Source: Haberlea rhodopensis (Eukaryota; Streptophyta; Magnoliopsida; Lamiales; Gesneriaceae). Taken from it: a stretch of DNA of 64,000 nt. The stretch spans positions 43,823-107,822 of the forward strand of contig CAJQUN010001093.1 of NCBI GenBank assembly GCA_907163345.1, given 5' to 3'. The translations under genes were made by a program, and so were the position numbers. The notes under the pieces are model-generated. The model was not told where the DNA came from. It saw only the letters and a program-made list of their open reading frames with translations, and ran no database searches. Shown here piece after piece: positions 43,150 to 53,804 of the stretch; the stretch's first letter is position 1; every line of letters begins with the position of its first letter.

Positions 43150-43813
43150 TAGGAGTGGGAGTCGGGTTCGGGTATTCGGGTTTACACCCGACCCGATCGG
43201 GTTTTTCCCGAAATTATCGGGATTTTCGGGTTTCTGAACCCGATCGGGTATTACCCGATCGGGATGCTTATTTTTCGGGTTCGGGATCGGGACTATTTTT
43301 TGGGGTTTTTTTGTTCGGGTCGGGTACCCTATACCCGAACCCGATTATTGTTCTTAATTTAATTTCACTTTTTTAAGTTTCTGAATCTCGTTTCTTCACT
43401 TCTCTCCTCATTTCTTCACTTCTCTCTTCTCATTTCTCACGGCAGTGAGGCACACAGCCACACACGCAGACCCACTTCGCTCTCCTCTCCTCAACACACG
43501 CACACCCGCTTCGCTCAGTCGCTCTCCTCTCCTCAACCGACCTCAAGGTCCTCAACGCCGCACGCTGCCACGCAGACGCTGCAGTCGGGTGTTTTGCTGC
43601 TGTTTTCGCAGCTAAAATGGTGCAGATTTTCAAGGAAAATGAGGCGGGTTCGGGTACCCGAAATCGGGTTCGGGTACCCGATTTCGGGTACCCGAAACCC
43701 GATTATCGGGTACCCGATCCCTTCGGGTTCGGGATCGGGTAACGCGTCCAGCTACCCGAAACCCGAATACCCGATCCCGATTACCCGATTACCCGACCCG
43801 ATTCCCACCCCTA
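43150..43813. mobile_element. Non-autonomous hAT element with perfect 8-bp TSD (664 bases)
   Basis: The flanks are GTAGAGCA at 43142-43149 and 43814-43821, identical. The ends are TAGGAGTGGGAGTCGGG at the left and the inverse TAGGGGTGGGAATCGGGT at the right. Subterminal regions are dense in CGGGTACCCGA and GATCGGGT words, as is typical for hAT elements. There is no transposase. Confidence 0.92.
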
Positions 43814-43821
43814 GTAGAGCA

Positions 43822-44131
43822 AGACTATTACATCATCCCAAGCGTCCCTTGCTTCTCCTAATCTCAAAATTGTGTTCATAATCATTCGGCTGATTCTATT
43901 CCCACAAAACCACCATCCAAACTCCCTAACTTTAATTAAATCCGGTTTTTAAATAATAAAATATCTTTCTTAAAGATGATAAGATGGAATCAAAGTCCAC
44001 AAACTCTTCTTTCTCAAGTTATCCACTTCCAAGCTATAACCCGAAGCCATGGGGGGACTGAACGGACGAGGAGTTTAAGGCGTAGGAATTTCTTGCATAT
44101 GACAAGGAGAATATGAAAAATTTGACTGAAG
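43822..44131 (+). pseudogene. Left half of an ORF split by a copia element
   Basis: From about 43978 the frame starting near ATG 43987 reads through Ser/Pro-rich and then acidic codons to the copia target site, with TGA and TAG stops. The right half lies at 49698-49860. Removing the copia element and one target copy keeps the two halves in one frame. I do not recognise the protein. Confidence 0.45.
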
Positions 44132-45392
44132 TGTTGGCCGGTGGCTTACCATACAAATTGTGACTCATTCCTATTCATTGGTGGCTTGGAATTTGTCAAT
44201 GGAATAATAAATTCAAGATGATAACCTCTTCCACGAGGGTTTGTACCTATATATACACCCCAAATGCATCCTCACAAACTATCCCTCCGTAAATCTCCAA
44301 CCAAACTCAAAAATAGGATTCTATGTATTGTATATGTGTGAGTGTGAGGTGATCCGAAAGTTTTTGGTAATGTAAGACTCCAATTCCTAATCTCTTCATT
44401 AGTGCACTAACATGGTCATTTGTGTATATTATTATAGCATTAAGGAGTTCTTGCCATATACCTCGCACTTATGCCGTGACCTCTATAACAAATTTCCACT
44501 GTAGAAGTCCCCAAACAAGAAATACAAATCACATATGTATACACTTCGTAATGCGCTAATATGTTCTCAATTCATTAAGCAATTTCATCTCAATTAAATT
44601 GCATGCAACACATAATGAAAATAGAACATCAAGACACTTATACAAACTATATACACGTATCAAAATGCTCGCAGATGAGCATTTAACAAATAAGTGTGTA
44701 TCTATCTGTATAAAACGAAATGCTCTATACCAAAAAACAGGTACCTCGCTCCTGCGAGCCTCCTCAATCAACAGTTCGGACGCAGTTCTAGAGCCCATAT
44801 CGTACATGTTCTACATATTTCAACAAAAACAGCCCCTACACGGGATGAGCATACCCACAACATGATCACAATATCAACACATATAACAACTAATAATTTA
44901 CAGAATGTAAACGCTATAATTTAAGAAAATACTTCCCGAGTTTTCCATGACCATGTTGATCTCCCACGATGTTCATGCTCTCACAATATCTCAAAATTAT
45001 CATTTCCAAAATCGATAATCGATAATTGATAAAGAGTTAAATCATTACAACAATGATTTACTGTAATCACATGCATTTCAATTATCAATTTTCACGTTAA
45101 ATCGCATAATATCACAACGTCCACTTAACAACGGCGACACTCTAAACTATCGCACGCTCAACAGCGACATCACCATAAAACATCGTACGCTCAATAGCGG
45201 CATCACTATCACTCACTGCACACTCAATAACGACATCACATATTCATAGGTGCTCTCGAAACTATGAACACATAAATCAAGAATTATATCAACAATCATA
45301 GCCTACACGGCTCGTACGTATTTACGTACTAATTTAAACATAAAAAGAACATGTTATTTGTTTAAGCACGAAAATAATATACTTACATATGC

Positions 45393-45411
45393 TCGTACGT
45401 CACATGTACCT
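45393..45411 (-). promoter_or_regulatory. Paired ACGT motif conserved among LTRs
   Basis: CTCGTACGTCACATGTACC is the inverse form of the motif, with one ACGT core changed to ATGT. Confidence 0.4.
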
Positions 45412-45831
45412 TAAAGTCGACAATGTAATTGAGACATCCTTGACAACCGGAAGCTCGTACATTATCTATATTGAATATCAATTCAATATTAATATTTCAT
45501 TAATCCTTTAAACATATATTTTTTGTCATGCCTTAAATTAAAATCAATCACGACTCAACGTACTCAATGTACTACTCAATCACATTCTAACTTATATTCA
45601 TTGAGCTATCAATTTACTCTAACAAGAAGTATACTAATTACTAAGGTTCTAAATGAATTTATCGATCCCAAGAACTCATTATATAATTCTTAGAACCCCA
45701 AATTCTTAGCATAACACTTATACTCATAAAGAAATCTCATGCACAATAATTAATCAACAATGGACAAATAAAAGGTCCTCAAAACTCAAAGGAGAACCCA
45801 AATTACATTTTCAGAATTCAACCTTACCAAT

Positions 45832-45950
45832 CGATCGGTCGCCCCCACCGATCGATCGCTCGGTCCTCTCGATCGATTGCTAAGCGCCAGAAATTTCTTC
45901 CAAAGTTACGGCCTTGCACCGATTGATCGATACAATGTTACCGATCGGTC
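45832..45950. repeat. CGATCGATCG array in third solo LTR
   Basis: Five copies, more diverged than in the other LTRs, such as CCGATCGATCGCTCGG, CTCGATCGATTGC and ACCGATCGGTCGG. Confidence 0.8.
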
Positions 45951-46750
45951 GGTTGCTGCACAGATACGAAAAATCGTCATTTTCATTCTTCAAAACCTCA
46001 ACCATCTATACCTCAACCTCTTACAACTCGAATCCAACAACAAATGGACATCCTTGGGCACTCAACAAGGATCAAAACACATTTTAATTCAAGAAAAACA
46101 ACAAGATTCAAGATTCTTCAAAATCTACAAAATCTCAACCCAACTCAAAACTTTAACCAAAACCTTCAAAACCACATTCAAAACAACCACACATTATGAT
46201 GAAGGAGTTTACCTAACAATTAGCTCGAAAATCCATAAGAAATCGAGCCCTCCAACGATTATTCTTTAAAGGGGAAAAACAAAGGAGGAGAAGGAGAGAA
46301 CGACGAGGAAGCTAAAGGGAGAAGCGAGTGAAATGATTGAACACCGAGTCTACTTGATACTTATATTATCAAGACTCTATAAACCCGAGTCTCAAATACT
46401 CGTACTAAAACACTTATAAAAGTAAATTGTCAATTAAATTATCTCCAACTCACTCAAAAACATCCCAAATCTCAGTCCAAAATCTCCCAACCTCGAAATC
46501 GCAATACCAATATGATTCCAAGGTTCAACATACCACGATCATAAAATCTCGAACCTTGAATCCAACAAATCCAACACCGGTAATAATCCCCTAAAATCTC
46601 TGTTCCCACAATTATTCCATAATTATCTGAAATATCAATGCATTGTGTTTGTTGTTTGTGGATGTAAGTAATTGTCGAACCACATAAATATCCATGTTCT
46701 TGCGTGTGTATGATGTTTATATTTTATTTCAGGTGTTCTGTCACAACAAA

Positions 46751-46763
46751 TGGTATGAGAGCC
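46751..46763 (+). other. Primer-binding site of decayed copia element
   Basis: TGGTATGAGAGCC differs by one base from the usual TGGTATCAGAGCC. It begins two bases after the LTR. Confidence 0.8.
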
Positions 46764-47237
46764 TAGGTTCTGTGAAAATATCCGCAAATTGAAAGTGTCT
46801 GAAATCAAATTCTAATCATACCACTAGATTTGTCTCGTTGACGAGAGTACGAAACAATTTTGATTTGTAATTTCGAATTCCATGTCAACGGGAATTCGAG
46901 GTCAAAGGAAGTGGCAATTCTGTAAATATTTATCACTTGCAGAATTGGTTAAAGAAGAAAGGACCTTGAACCAGGACGACTCGACCCGACCTGGCTCTGA
47001 TCTAGATTTTGCCTGCCTGTGGCCTGATAGGCCCGAACCCACCGGTCCGGCCAGATCTGGGCCTGACCCAACCGGTCCAACCGAGTTTAGTCGAACCGGC
47101 CATGAATCAGACTAGTCTGAACTGCAACAACCCGTTTTTATCGTTTACGTTCGATTTTGCCGATCCAGGACTGGTTTCCAACTCTTTTGACCATTCCGAA
47201 CACAACTGTAGCATTTGTTTCTGCTAAATAGCTACCA

Positions 47238-47400
47238 AAAAGGTTGAAGTGATGGATCAAGAAGTATCCACTTGCGGTTCAGTGAGACGAACCTTGCTAT
47301 CAAATGCAAAGTTTGAGGTGGAGAAATTTGATGGCACCGACAACTTTGGCATGTGACATTATGAAGTATAGATGGTATCAAGTATTTGTCACCTGATGAT
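47238..47400 (+). pseudogene. Copia gag fragment
   Basis: The frame includes KFEVEKFDGTDNFGMW, typical of the N-terminal copia gag region, followed by a TGA at the next codon position. The rest of gag is not recognisable. It is replaced by a tandem array. Confidence 0.7.
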
Positions 47401-47424
47401 TGAAACTATGTCAACCGGCACAGC

Positions 47425-47790
47425 CCAAACCGGATGAACCGACTCGAATCTGTCTACATTGTCGGAATCTTATGACCGACCCAATTCTGTCTACACTATA
47501 GGACCTGCAGAACCCGACCTTAATTTGTCTGCACTGTCAGAACCGCAAAACGGACATGAATCTGTCTGCACCGTCGGACCCACAGAAACGGACCAAAATT
47601 TATCTGCATTGTCGAAAATGTAGAACAGACATGAAGCTACATGCATTTTCGAAAATGTGGAACCGACCCAAAGATGTTTGTATTGTCGGAATCATAGAAC
47701 TGACCCGAAATTGTCTGCGATGTCGAAATCAGATAACCGACATGAATCTGTTTGCATCAACAGAACGACAAAACCAACCTGAATATGTCT
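47425..47790 (+). repeat. About 40-bp tandem repeat replacing gag
   Basis: Some nine diverged units follow the pattern GAATCTGTCTGCATTGTCGG then AACCGACC. It occupies the place of the gag C-terminus and protease. Confidence 0.75.
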
Positions 47791-47819
47791 GGACATCTTG
47801 CTCAAATGGAACAAGATAT

Positions 47820-48710
47820 CAAAATCCATACCAGAATGAATATTAAGAGGCTCAGATCTGATAATGAAGGAAAATATAAGTCGGGACCATTTCAGAAAGC
47901 CTTCCAGATCAAAGGGATAGCTAGACAATTCATCACATGAAGCATGCCATAAAAGAATGTCGTATAATAAAGGATGAATTGTACTTGGAGTGAGCAAGGC
48001 ATTCTAGGCAGAAACCTTGTCATATGCCTCTTATATATTCAGCAGACTACCCGTTTCTATACTAGACGAAAAACTCCCAGGGAGTTATGCTTGGACAACC
48101 ACCACCCCCCCCCCCCCCCTCGCCATATATTCAGATGTTATGCATACTTTTACATCAGAGAAATCAAAAGCTGGAACCTAGAGCCGAGAAAGCCGCTTTA
48201 TTGGGCTTTAGTGAAGGAGTGAAGACATTACGTCTATGGAACCATGAATCAAAGAAGATTGTATTGAGCGGAGACATTACCTTTTACGAATACGTTATGC
48301 TGAACCAGAAACACTCAGAGAAAGAGAATCAAGATTGGAATTCTCATTTGCAGGTTGAGTTCGAGATTCCCACAACTCCAAAAGGCTCTGACGATCAGAA
48401 TGGAGACTTCATTGAAATGGAGATACCAGATTCAACATCATTATTTGTTGCTACCATTAGACCAAAGAGGTGTATTCAGAAGCCTGCTTGGTTTACTGAT
48501 TTTGGTAGCTTTCGCTCCTCAAGATGGTATTCCTGGAACTACGAAGAATCTGTTTGTAGTATGGAAAAAGCCACGTGGAAGACGACGAAGGATGAAGAAA
48601 TGCAATCTCTTCATCATGATAAAACTTGGAAGATGGTTCCACTTCCAAAAGGATTGGCGGCAAATGAGTCTTCATAAAGAAAGAAATGCATAATCTGTCT
48701 CACACAGACT
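47820..48710 (+). pseudogene. Copia integrase and RT start, degraded
   Basis: The integrase second Asp block is seen in IKRLRSDNEGKYKSG at about 47840. Further right the integrase C-terminal region is seen in LEPRAEKAALLGFSEG and YRLWNHES-type words within 48087-48677. The frame ends with the opening of the RT domain (WKTTKDEEMQSLHHDKTW). Stops and shifts are frequent. A run of C bases (48103-48119) interrupts the frame. Confidence 0.75.
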
Positions 48711-49220
48711 CAAAAAGATGAGATAGTGATCTATTGTCTGGTTTGATAAGTCGATTCGGATTGTGTTGGTGATTCTGAAAAGTGTCAATCGACTACTAGT
48801 TATATGATATGTGATGATCGTGGCAGAGTACTATTGAGTTGGAGATCTATGCTACATTCCATAGTTGATTCGTTTACTACAGATGCATAATATATGGCGA
48901 TCACGGAAGCAATGTGGTTGCACAATTTGGTAAAAGACTTGGTTATCAGGCAGAAATGCAAAAAAATTCGGTGAAGGGCAGGATGCCATATGTCTGGCAA
49001 AGAACAAAGTTCATCAGAAAAATGCTAAGATTTTTTGCAACAATTATAGTGCCATATGTCTGGCAAAGTACCAAATAAATCACAATGGCAACAAACACGC
49101 CGATGTTCAGTACCACTTTGTTCTATAAATAATAGAAGAATGAGATCTTTTACCCAGGAAAATCGGGACTGCGAGTAACCCTGCAGACATGTTAGATAAG
49201 GTGGTGATAATGATCAAGTT
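48711..49220 (+). pseudogene. Copia RNase H relic
   Basis: Words such as LLSWRSMLHSIVDSFTTDA, YMAITEAMWLHNLVKDL and NPADMLDKVV mark the RNase H domain. The RT core with its catalytic box should lie just before it but is gone. Confidence 0.75.
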
Positions 49221-49308
49221 TTAATATTGCTTGAACTTGATCAACATTTATCGAGTATCCAGCGCACGTGGGCCTACTGAAGGAGACAACACATATCAGT
49301 AGAAAATC

Positions 49309-49322
49309 GCCAAGGTGGAGAT
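49309..49322 (+). other. Polypurine tract of decayed copia element
   Basis: CCAAGGTGGAGAT abuts TGTTGGCC of the 3' LTR. Confidence 0.65.
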
Positions 49323-49692
49323 TGTTGGCCGGTGGCTTACTATATAAATTTTGGCTCATTTTCTATTCATTTGGTGGCTTGGAAATTTCAAAGGAAGAAT
49401 ACAATTTCAAGATGATAATCACTTCCATGAGGGTCTGTACCTATATATACACTCCAAATGCATTCTCACGAATCATCCCTCTGTAAATCTCCAACCAAAC
49501 TCAAGAATATGAGTCTTTGTATTGTATATGTGTGAGTTTAAGGTGATCTGAGAGTTTTTTATATTTCTCGTCTGAAATATCAATACATTGTGTTTGCTCC
49601 CGTGGACGTAAGCAATTGTAGAACCATATAAATATTTGTGTTCTTGTGTGTATATTGTGTTTACACTTTATTTTTTGTGTTCTGTCACAACA
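49323..49692 (+). repeat. 3' LTR of decayed copia element (370 bases)
   Basis: It begins TGTTGGCCGGTGGCTTAC and ends GTTCTGTCACAACA. It is recognisably the same as the 5' LTR halves, with many substitutions. That supports old age compared with the Sirevirus. Confidence 0.88.
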
Positions 49693-49697
49693 TGAAA

Positions 49698-49860
49698 AAT
49701 ACGTTGCAAAACACGGGCATGACACATTTTGGGAGCACCAGGATACTGATTCGAAATCTGATGATGAGGTTCATTTCGAGCCACCAAAAACACAAGCATC
49801 CACCAAGACATATTGCCTTCCAGGAATACCAATAAATAAAATATTGCTTTATGGTTGTTA
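49698..49860 (+). pseudogene. Right half of the ORF split by the copia element
   Basis: The frame reads through an acidic stretch (DSKSDDEVHFEP) to TAG at 49858. It is in phase with 44100-44131 after removal of the insertion. Confidence 0.45.
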
Positions 49861-49924
49861 GTTGAATAATTAGGGGTAGGTAGATTAATTTTTGGGAAAT
49901 CTTATGTTTTATATTTTTTGAGGC

Positions 49925-52015
49925 AATGGTCTAGTCCCGGGTTTTTTTTAATTAAATAATCTAAAAAATAAATATATTTAACAAAATAACTTCGATACAT
50001 CGTGTTTATTAAAATGACTAAATGTGTCATTTGAGGTGGTGACTCTAAAAAAAATTATATTTTTTTAAGGAGGCGCCATATTGGATTGCCCATCCTTAAA
50101 GTTTTTCTTTTTTGGATGGCTCCACCTTAAAGTTTTTATTTTTTTTAAAGATGTCGGCCAATTTGATTGGCGACTTCTTCAATATGGTTTTCTTATACAA
50201 TTTCTTCTTACATGACATTTGGTCTACTCAAGTTGGTTTTGAAAATTGTGAACAAAAAAATTAATATTCATTTTGGTTTTTTTTTTTTGGCATTTTTATT
50301 TTAAATATGTCATTGTAAAAAGGTATAATTTATGATCTATGGACACTCACAAAAATCACTCGGTATTGTGTCGGACATTTCTCGTGCACTAACACTTCTC
50401 GAACACTCATCAGACATGTGCCGGACACGCCACATGACGTGTGCTTAATTTTATTAAATAAATAAATTCGGACAAGCCCCAGAAATCGGACATCTGTGTC
50501 GAACACGATCGATGGGCGTGTCCGACACAGAAAGAACACTTTTGGCTATTAATTGTACAATTTAAAACGTTTTTGGCTAAAATGAAATTTAGACGTGTTA
50601 GTTATTATGTTAATTGAATTAATGTATTGTTAGTAGAGTGATACTATGATGATTTCAGTGACAATTTGGTAAGAATATTTTTGGTTTTATCTTTTATTTG
50701 AACGAGTTTGTTAAATTTTATATTAATTAAAGTAATATATATTTAGTGTTAATATGCGTGATAATATAATTACAGTAAAATGCATTTATTTATATGTTTT
50801 TTGAATTTTATAAGAATTTTACATAGTTTTAGAATTATAAAAATGTGAATTTTAGTATTTGTAATATAATACATATATAATATATATATAATATAATAAT
50901 ATATAGGCGTGTCCCAGCCTTATCGTATCCTGAAAATTTTGAAAATCCATATCATCGTGTCCGTATCGTGTCAGTGTCATTATTTTATTGTCCGTGGTAG
51001 GGTATAACACTTCTTTTAAGTAAGTTATAAAATTCATTTTTAAAAAAAGTTGAATAATGCTTACAAAATTTAAACTTTTAAAAACATAGATGTGAAACTA
51101 TATAGTACAATATTATTTTTTAAATTAGTATTTATTAAAATTTATTATTAAAAAACTATTTAAAATTCATTATTTATAATATTATTTTTTAAAATTTATT
51201 ATTTTCTGATTAAAATTCATTATTATTAATATTAATAATAAATCGACAATAATCACAAGTAAAGATTAATTTTCCTACCAGTTTTATGTGATTATCAAGA
51301 ATAGAAACAATCTTTAATACAATACTTCATGGGGCCAAGGTTATTATTAATATATTGTAAGTAAATAAGTTAGTTATCCTCCATGATAAATAATTAATAC
51401 ATAGATTATTTATGCAAGTAAACACATCGTAATAAAATTAATTTCATGAGATATGTGTGAATTTATTGTAAATTTTTCTTTTAATCAATTGAAAATATTC
51501 GTTCGATTTTCCCATGGTTTTAGTTCATTTTGGAGAATTTATTTTTTGAAAGTATTAAAAGCTTTAATACATATTTAATTTTGTTTTCTAAAAACCGCTC
51601 CTAAAAATTAGGAGAGAAAATGCAACGTGAAAGAAATTATATAATGAATTTTTTGAAGAAGTCATGCCAGCAAATCAAATTGGCTACTTCTTTAAAAACT
51701 AACATTAAAAAACAATAAAACTTTAACAATGATTAATTTTCGTAAACAATGATAGATTAGTGTAAAATTTATTGACAAGTGACCCTAAATTTTTTTCGAT
51801 TTTTGATGATTCATATATAGATGGCACCTCCTTAAAAAAAATAAAATTTCAAGGCGCCATCCGAGATGGTGCCTCCTTAAATTTTTTTTTTTCAAAGTCG
51901 TCAGTTGAGATGGCGACTAGCGACTTTTGTCATTTTAATAAACCCACTGTATCGAAGTTTATTTTATTAAATATTATTTTTTTGATTATTTAATTAAAAA
52001 ACTCGTCTAGCCCCT
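49925..52015. mobile_element. Mutator-like element with terminal inverted repeats of about 120 bases
   Basis: The left end (GGTCTAGTCCCGGGTTTTTT) and the inverse of the right end (GGGGCTAGACGAGTTTTTTA) match, as do the following blocks TTAATTAAATAATC, AACTTCGATACA and TTTATTAAAATGAC. The inverse match covers about 120 bases or more. Within are GGCGCCAT words near both ends. The middle (50325-51000) contains GTGTCCGACAC motifs, perhaps a nested MITE. No transposase and no certain target duplication were found. Confidence 0.65.
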
Positions 52016-52384
52016 CCTATAATATTTGAATCTCAATTAAATGTGGGATATGCCACCTTATTTAAAAAAAAAAAAAACTATGTTCCTGGAATAAGAAGAA
52101 TTTTGTTCTGAAATTTCTTCATATCTATTTTATTTGATTTGATGATACCATTTTTTAAATAATTTTTATGTATTTTTATGCATAATTATTTTTTAAAAAA
52201 AGTAGTATATTTTCGATATTTTGTTTGAGAATCATCCTATAATTTACTTTATTTTGGTTTCTAATCCTTCATTTGTCAATCTAATTCTAGTCTTATTATA
52301 AAATCTTGTATTGAAGTATATGCTCCGTCTCTGTTAAACTATTTCTCATACTTTAAAATAAAACAGACACTATTTTTAAAGACA

Positions 52385-52612
52385 CACAATATTTCATATG
52401 TAAATAAATACCAAAATAATATATGTTTCATACCAATTTCATGCATAAATAGTACCAAAATTGTATAGGTTTCATACCAACTTCATGTGTAACTAGTACC
52501 AAAATTGTATATGTTTGATATCAACTTCACGTAATAAGTGCCGAAAATAGTATATATTTCATATCAATTTCATGTGTAACTTGCACCAAAATTGTATAGG
52601 TTTCATACCTAC
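52385..52612. repeat. Second array of the 44-bp repeat
   Basis: About five units carry GTTTCATACCAA, then TTCATGTGTAACTAGTACC, then AAAATTGTATA. This is the same family as 384-840. Confidence 0.8.
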
Positions 52613-53560
52613 TGTAATGATTTTTTCAAAATTAAAAGTTCAAATTTTAATAAATGGGTGTCATAGTAAATATATGGAGTTAGAAACAAAATTTGGGTTG
52701 AAGTAGGGAGTTTGAATTATGTTTATCTGACATGGTAACTGATTCCACATTTATCTTTCAATGTGGGGATTTCTTTTGAGTTCCCCTTACTTTAACTAAA
52801 TTTATTAGTTACTTATTCGAAAATACTTATTATATTATGTTATAACACAAAATACAATATTCTAAAATATTAAAATAATATTATCCAATCGTTTATGTCT
52901 TGTTAACATATATATTTTTATATTTATATATTGTAGTATTTTATTTCTTAAAAAAAATATGTGAATTGACACTAAAGAAGCGCCAATGGAGTCAAGTTCA
53001 AGGAAACTCAACCTTTCTCTTCCATTGAGTTAATGACATGGCAGCACTAGGGTCATACGCTAACGCAAGATCCAAGGCTTTAGAAACAAATCAGTTAGGG
53101 ACATCAGATTTCTCCCGATATGACTCCTCCAATGATTTAATGAAAAAATGAAATGGAGACGAGAGAAAAATGAGGACAAAAAATAATGAGCCCATAGAAT
53201 GAAGAAGTCATGTTCTCCCTCCTTCTTTGCCCTCCACAATATATACATTTTATATTTATTATGTAATTACATTAAATAATTTACCTTTTTCTATTCCATT
53301 TTACCTGGTTTGTTCCAGAAATCTAGATATAAAGTCATCCTTGAGTTGATTAGGAAAAAAGAAAATAACATGGTGAAATATGATGATGTGTCAAACTATT
53401 ATTTTAAGGGGTAGCGCTTGCCGTTTTACCAAAAACTATGGCTGATGGTAACAGTGTAACCCTAATATTTGTACTGCACGTTTCGATCGCTCTCCAAACA
53501 CGAATAATTATTGCATTTCAACAAACCATTCTCAATAATTGCACTACATTGTAATTCATA
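52613..53560. other. Intergenic DNA upstream of the five-exon gene
   Basis: AT-rich, no gene or element ends recognised. Only short frames (for example 53060-53248, minus) occur. Confidence 0.55.
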
Positions 53561-53640
53561 AGAATCGAATACGTGACGTTGATTTTGATATCAATCGTAA
53601 GAATCGAACACGTGGCGTTGATTTTGATATCAATCGTAGG
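53561..53640 (+). promoter_or_regulatory. Duplicated 38-base promoter block with ACGTG motif
   Basis: AGAATCGAATACGTGACGTTG and AGAATCGAACACGTGGCGTTG start two near-identical units, each ending TTTTGATATCAATCG. ACACGTGGC (53608-53616) is a G-box/ABRE-type element; the other copy has TACGTGAC. They lie 70 to 140 bases before the TATA box of the five-exon gene. Confidence 0.55.
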
Positions 53641-53706
53641 ATCAACCACTCGCGGTTTTGGGAAAATCTAATTTTTTTTTTGCTAGCAGGATCTCCACCG
53701 TTCAAC

Positions 53707-53714
53707 TATATATA
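53707..53714 (+). promoter_or_regulatory. TATA box of the five-exon gene
   Basis: TATATATA followed by GGG lies 98 bases before the ATG at 53805. This places transcription start near 53740. Confidence 0.65.
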
Positions 53715-53804
53715 GGGACGAAAGAATTTCATTTGAATACTCGTCTCCACGGTAACGAAAAATCAAGCGATACAAATTTTCACGCGCTCTAATACGCATT
53801 GAGA

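Larger units (their letters stand above)
44371..46619 (-). mobile_element. Third solo LTR, minus strand (about 2250 bases)
   Basis: On the plus strand it begins TGTAAGACTCCAATTCC, like the other minus-strand solo LTR at 25369. It shares the CACACGGGGTGAGCAT-like block (about 44835), the CGCTCAACAGCGAC repeats, the paired ACGT motif and the CGATCGATCG array. The right end is near 46610-46620. The flanks GGTAA and TAATT no longer match, so the TSD is unclear. Confidence 0.75.
44132..46748 (+). repeat. 5' LTR of decayed copia element, with solo LTR inside
   Basis: The left part is 44132-44370 and the right part about 46620-46748. Together they are about 365 bases, matching the 370-base 3' LTR. 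A TATA box (TATATATA) is at 44248-44255. Confidence 0.85.
44132..49692 (+). mobile_element. Decayed Ty1/copia retrotransposon
   Basis: The LTRs begin TGTTGGCCGGTGGCTTAC and end TTCTGTCACAACA. The flanks are TGAAG (44127-44131) and TGAAA (49693-49697), a duplication with one change. The 5' LTR is split by a solo LTR. The internal region (46749-49322) has gag, integrase, RT start and RNase H relics in copia order, with the RT core missing. Many stops show that it is old. Confidence 0.85.

Noticed and set aside
50325..51000. Protein-coding gene in the middle of the Mutator-like element
   Set aside because: The only frame (50330-50539, minus) consists of GTGTCCGACAC-type repeats, with no similarity to a transposase.
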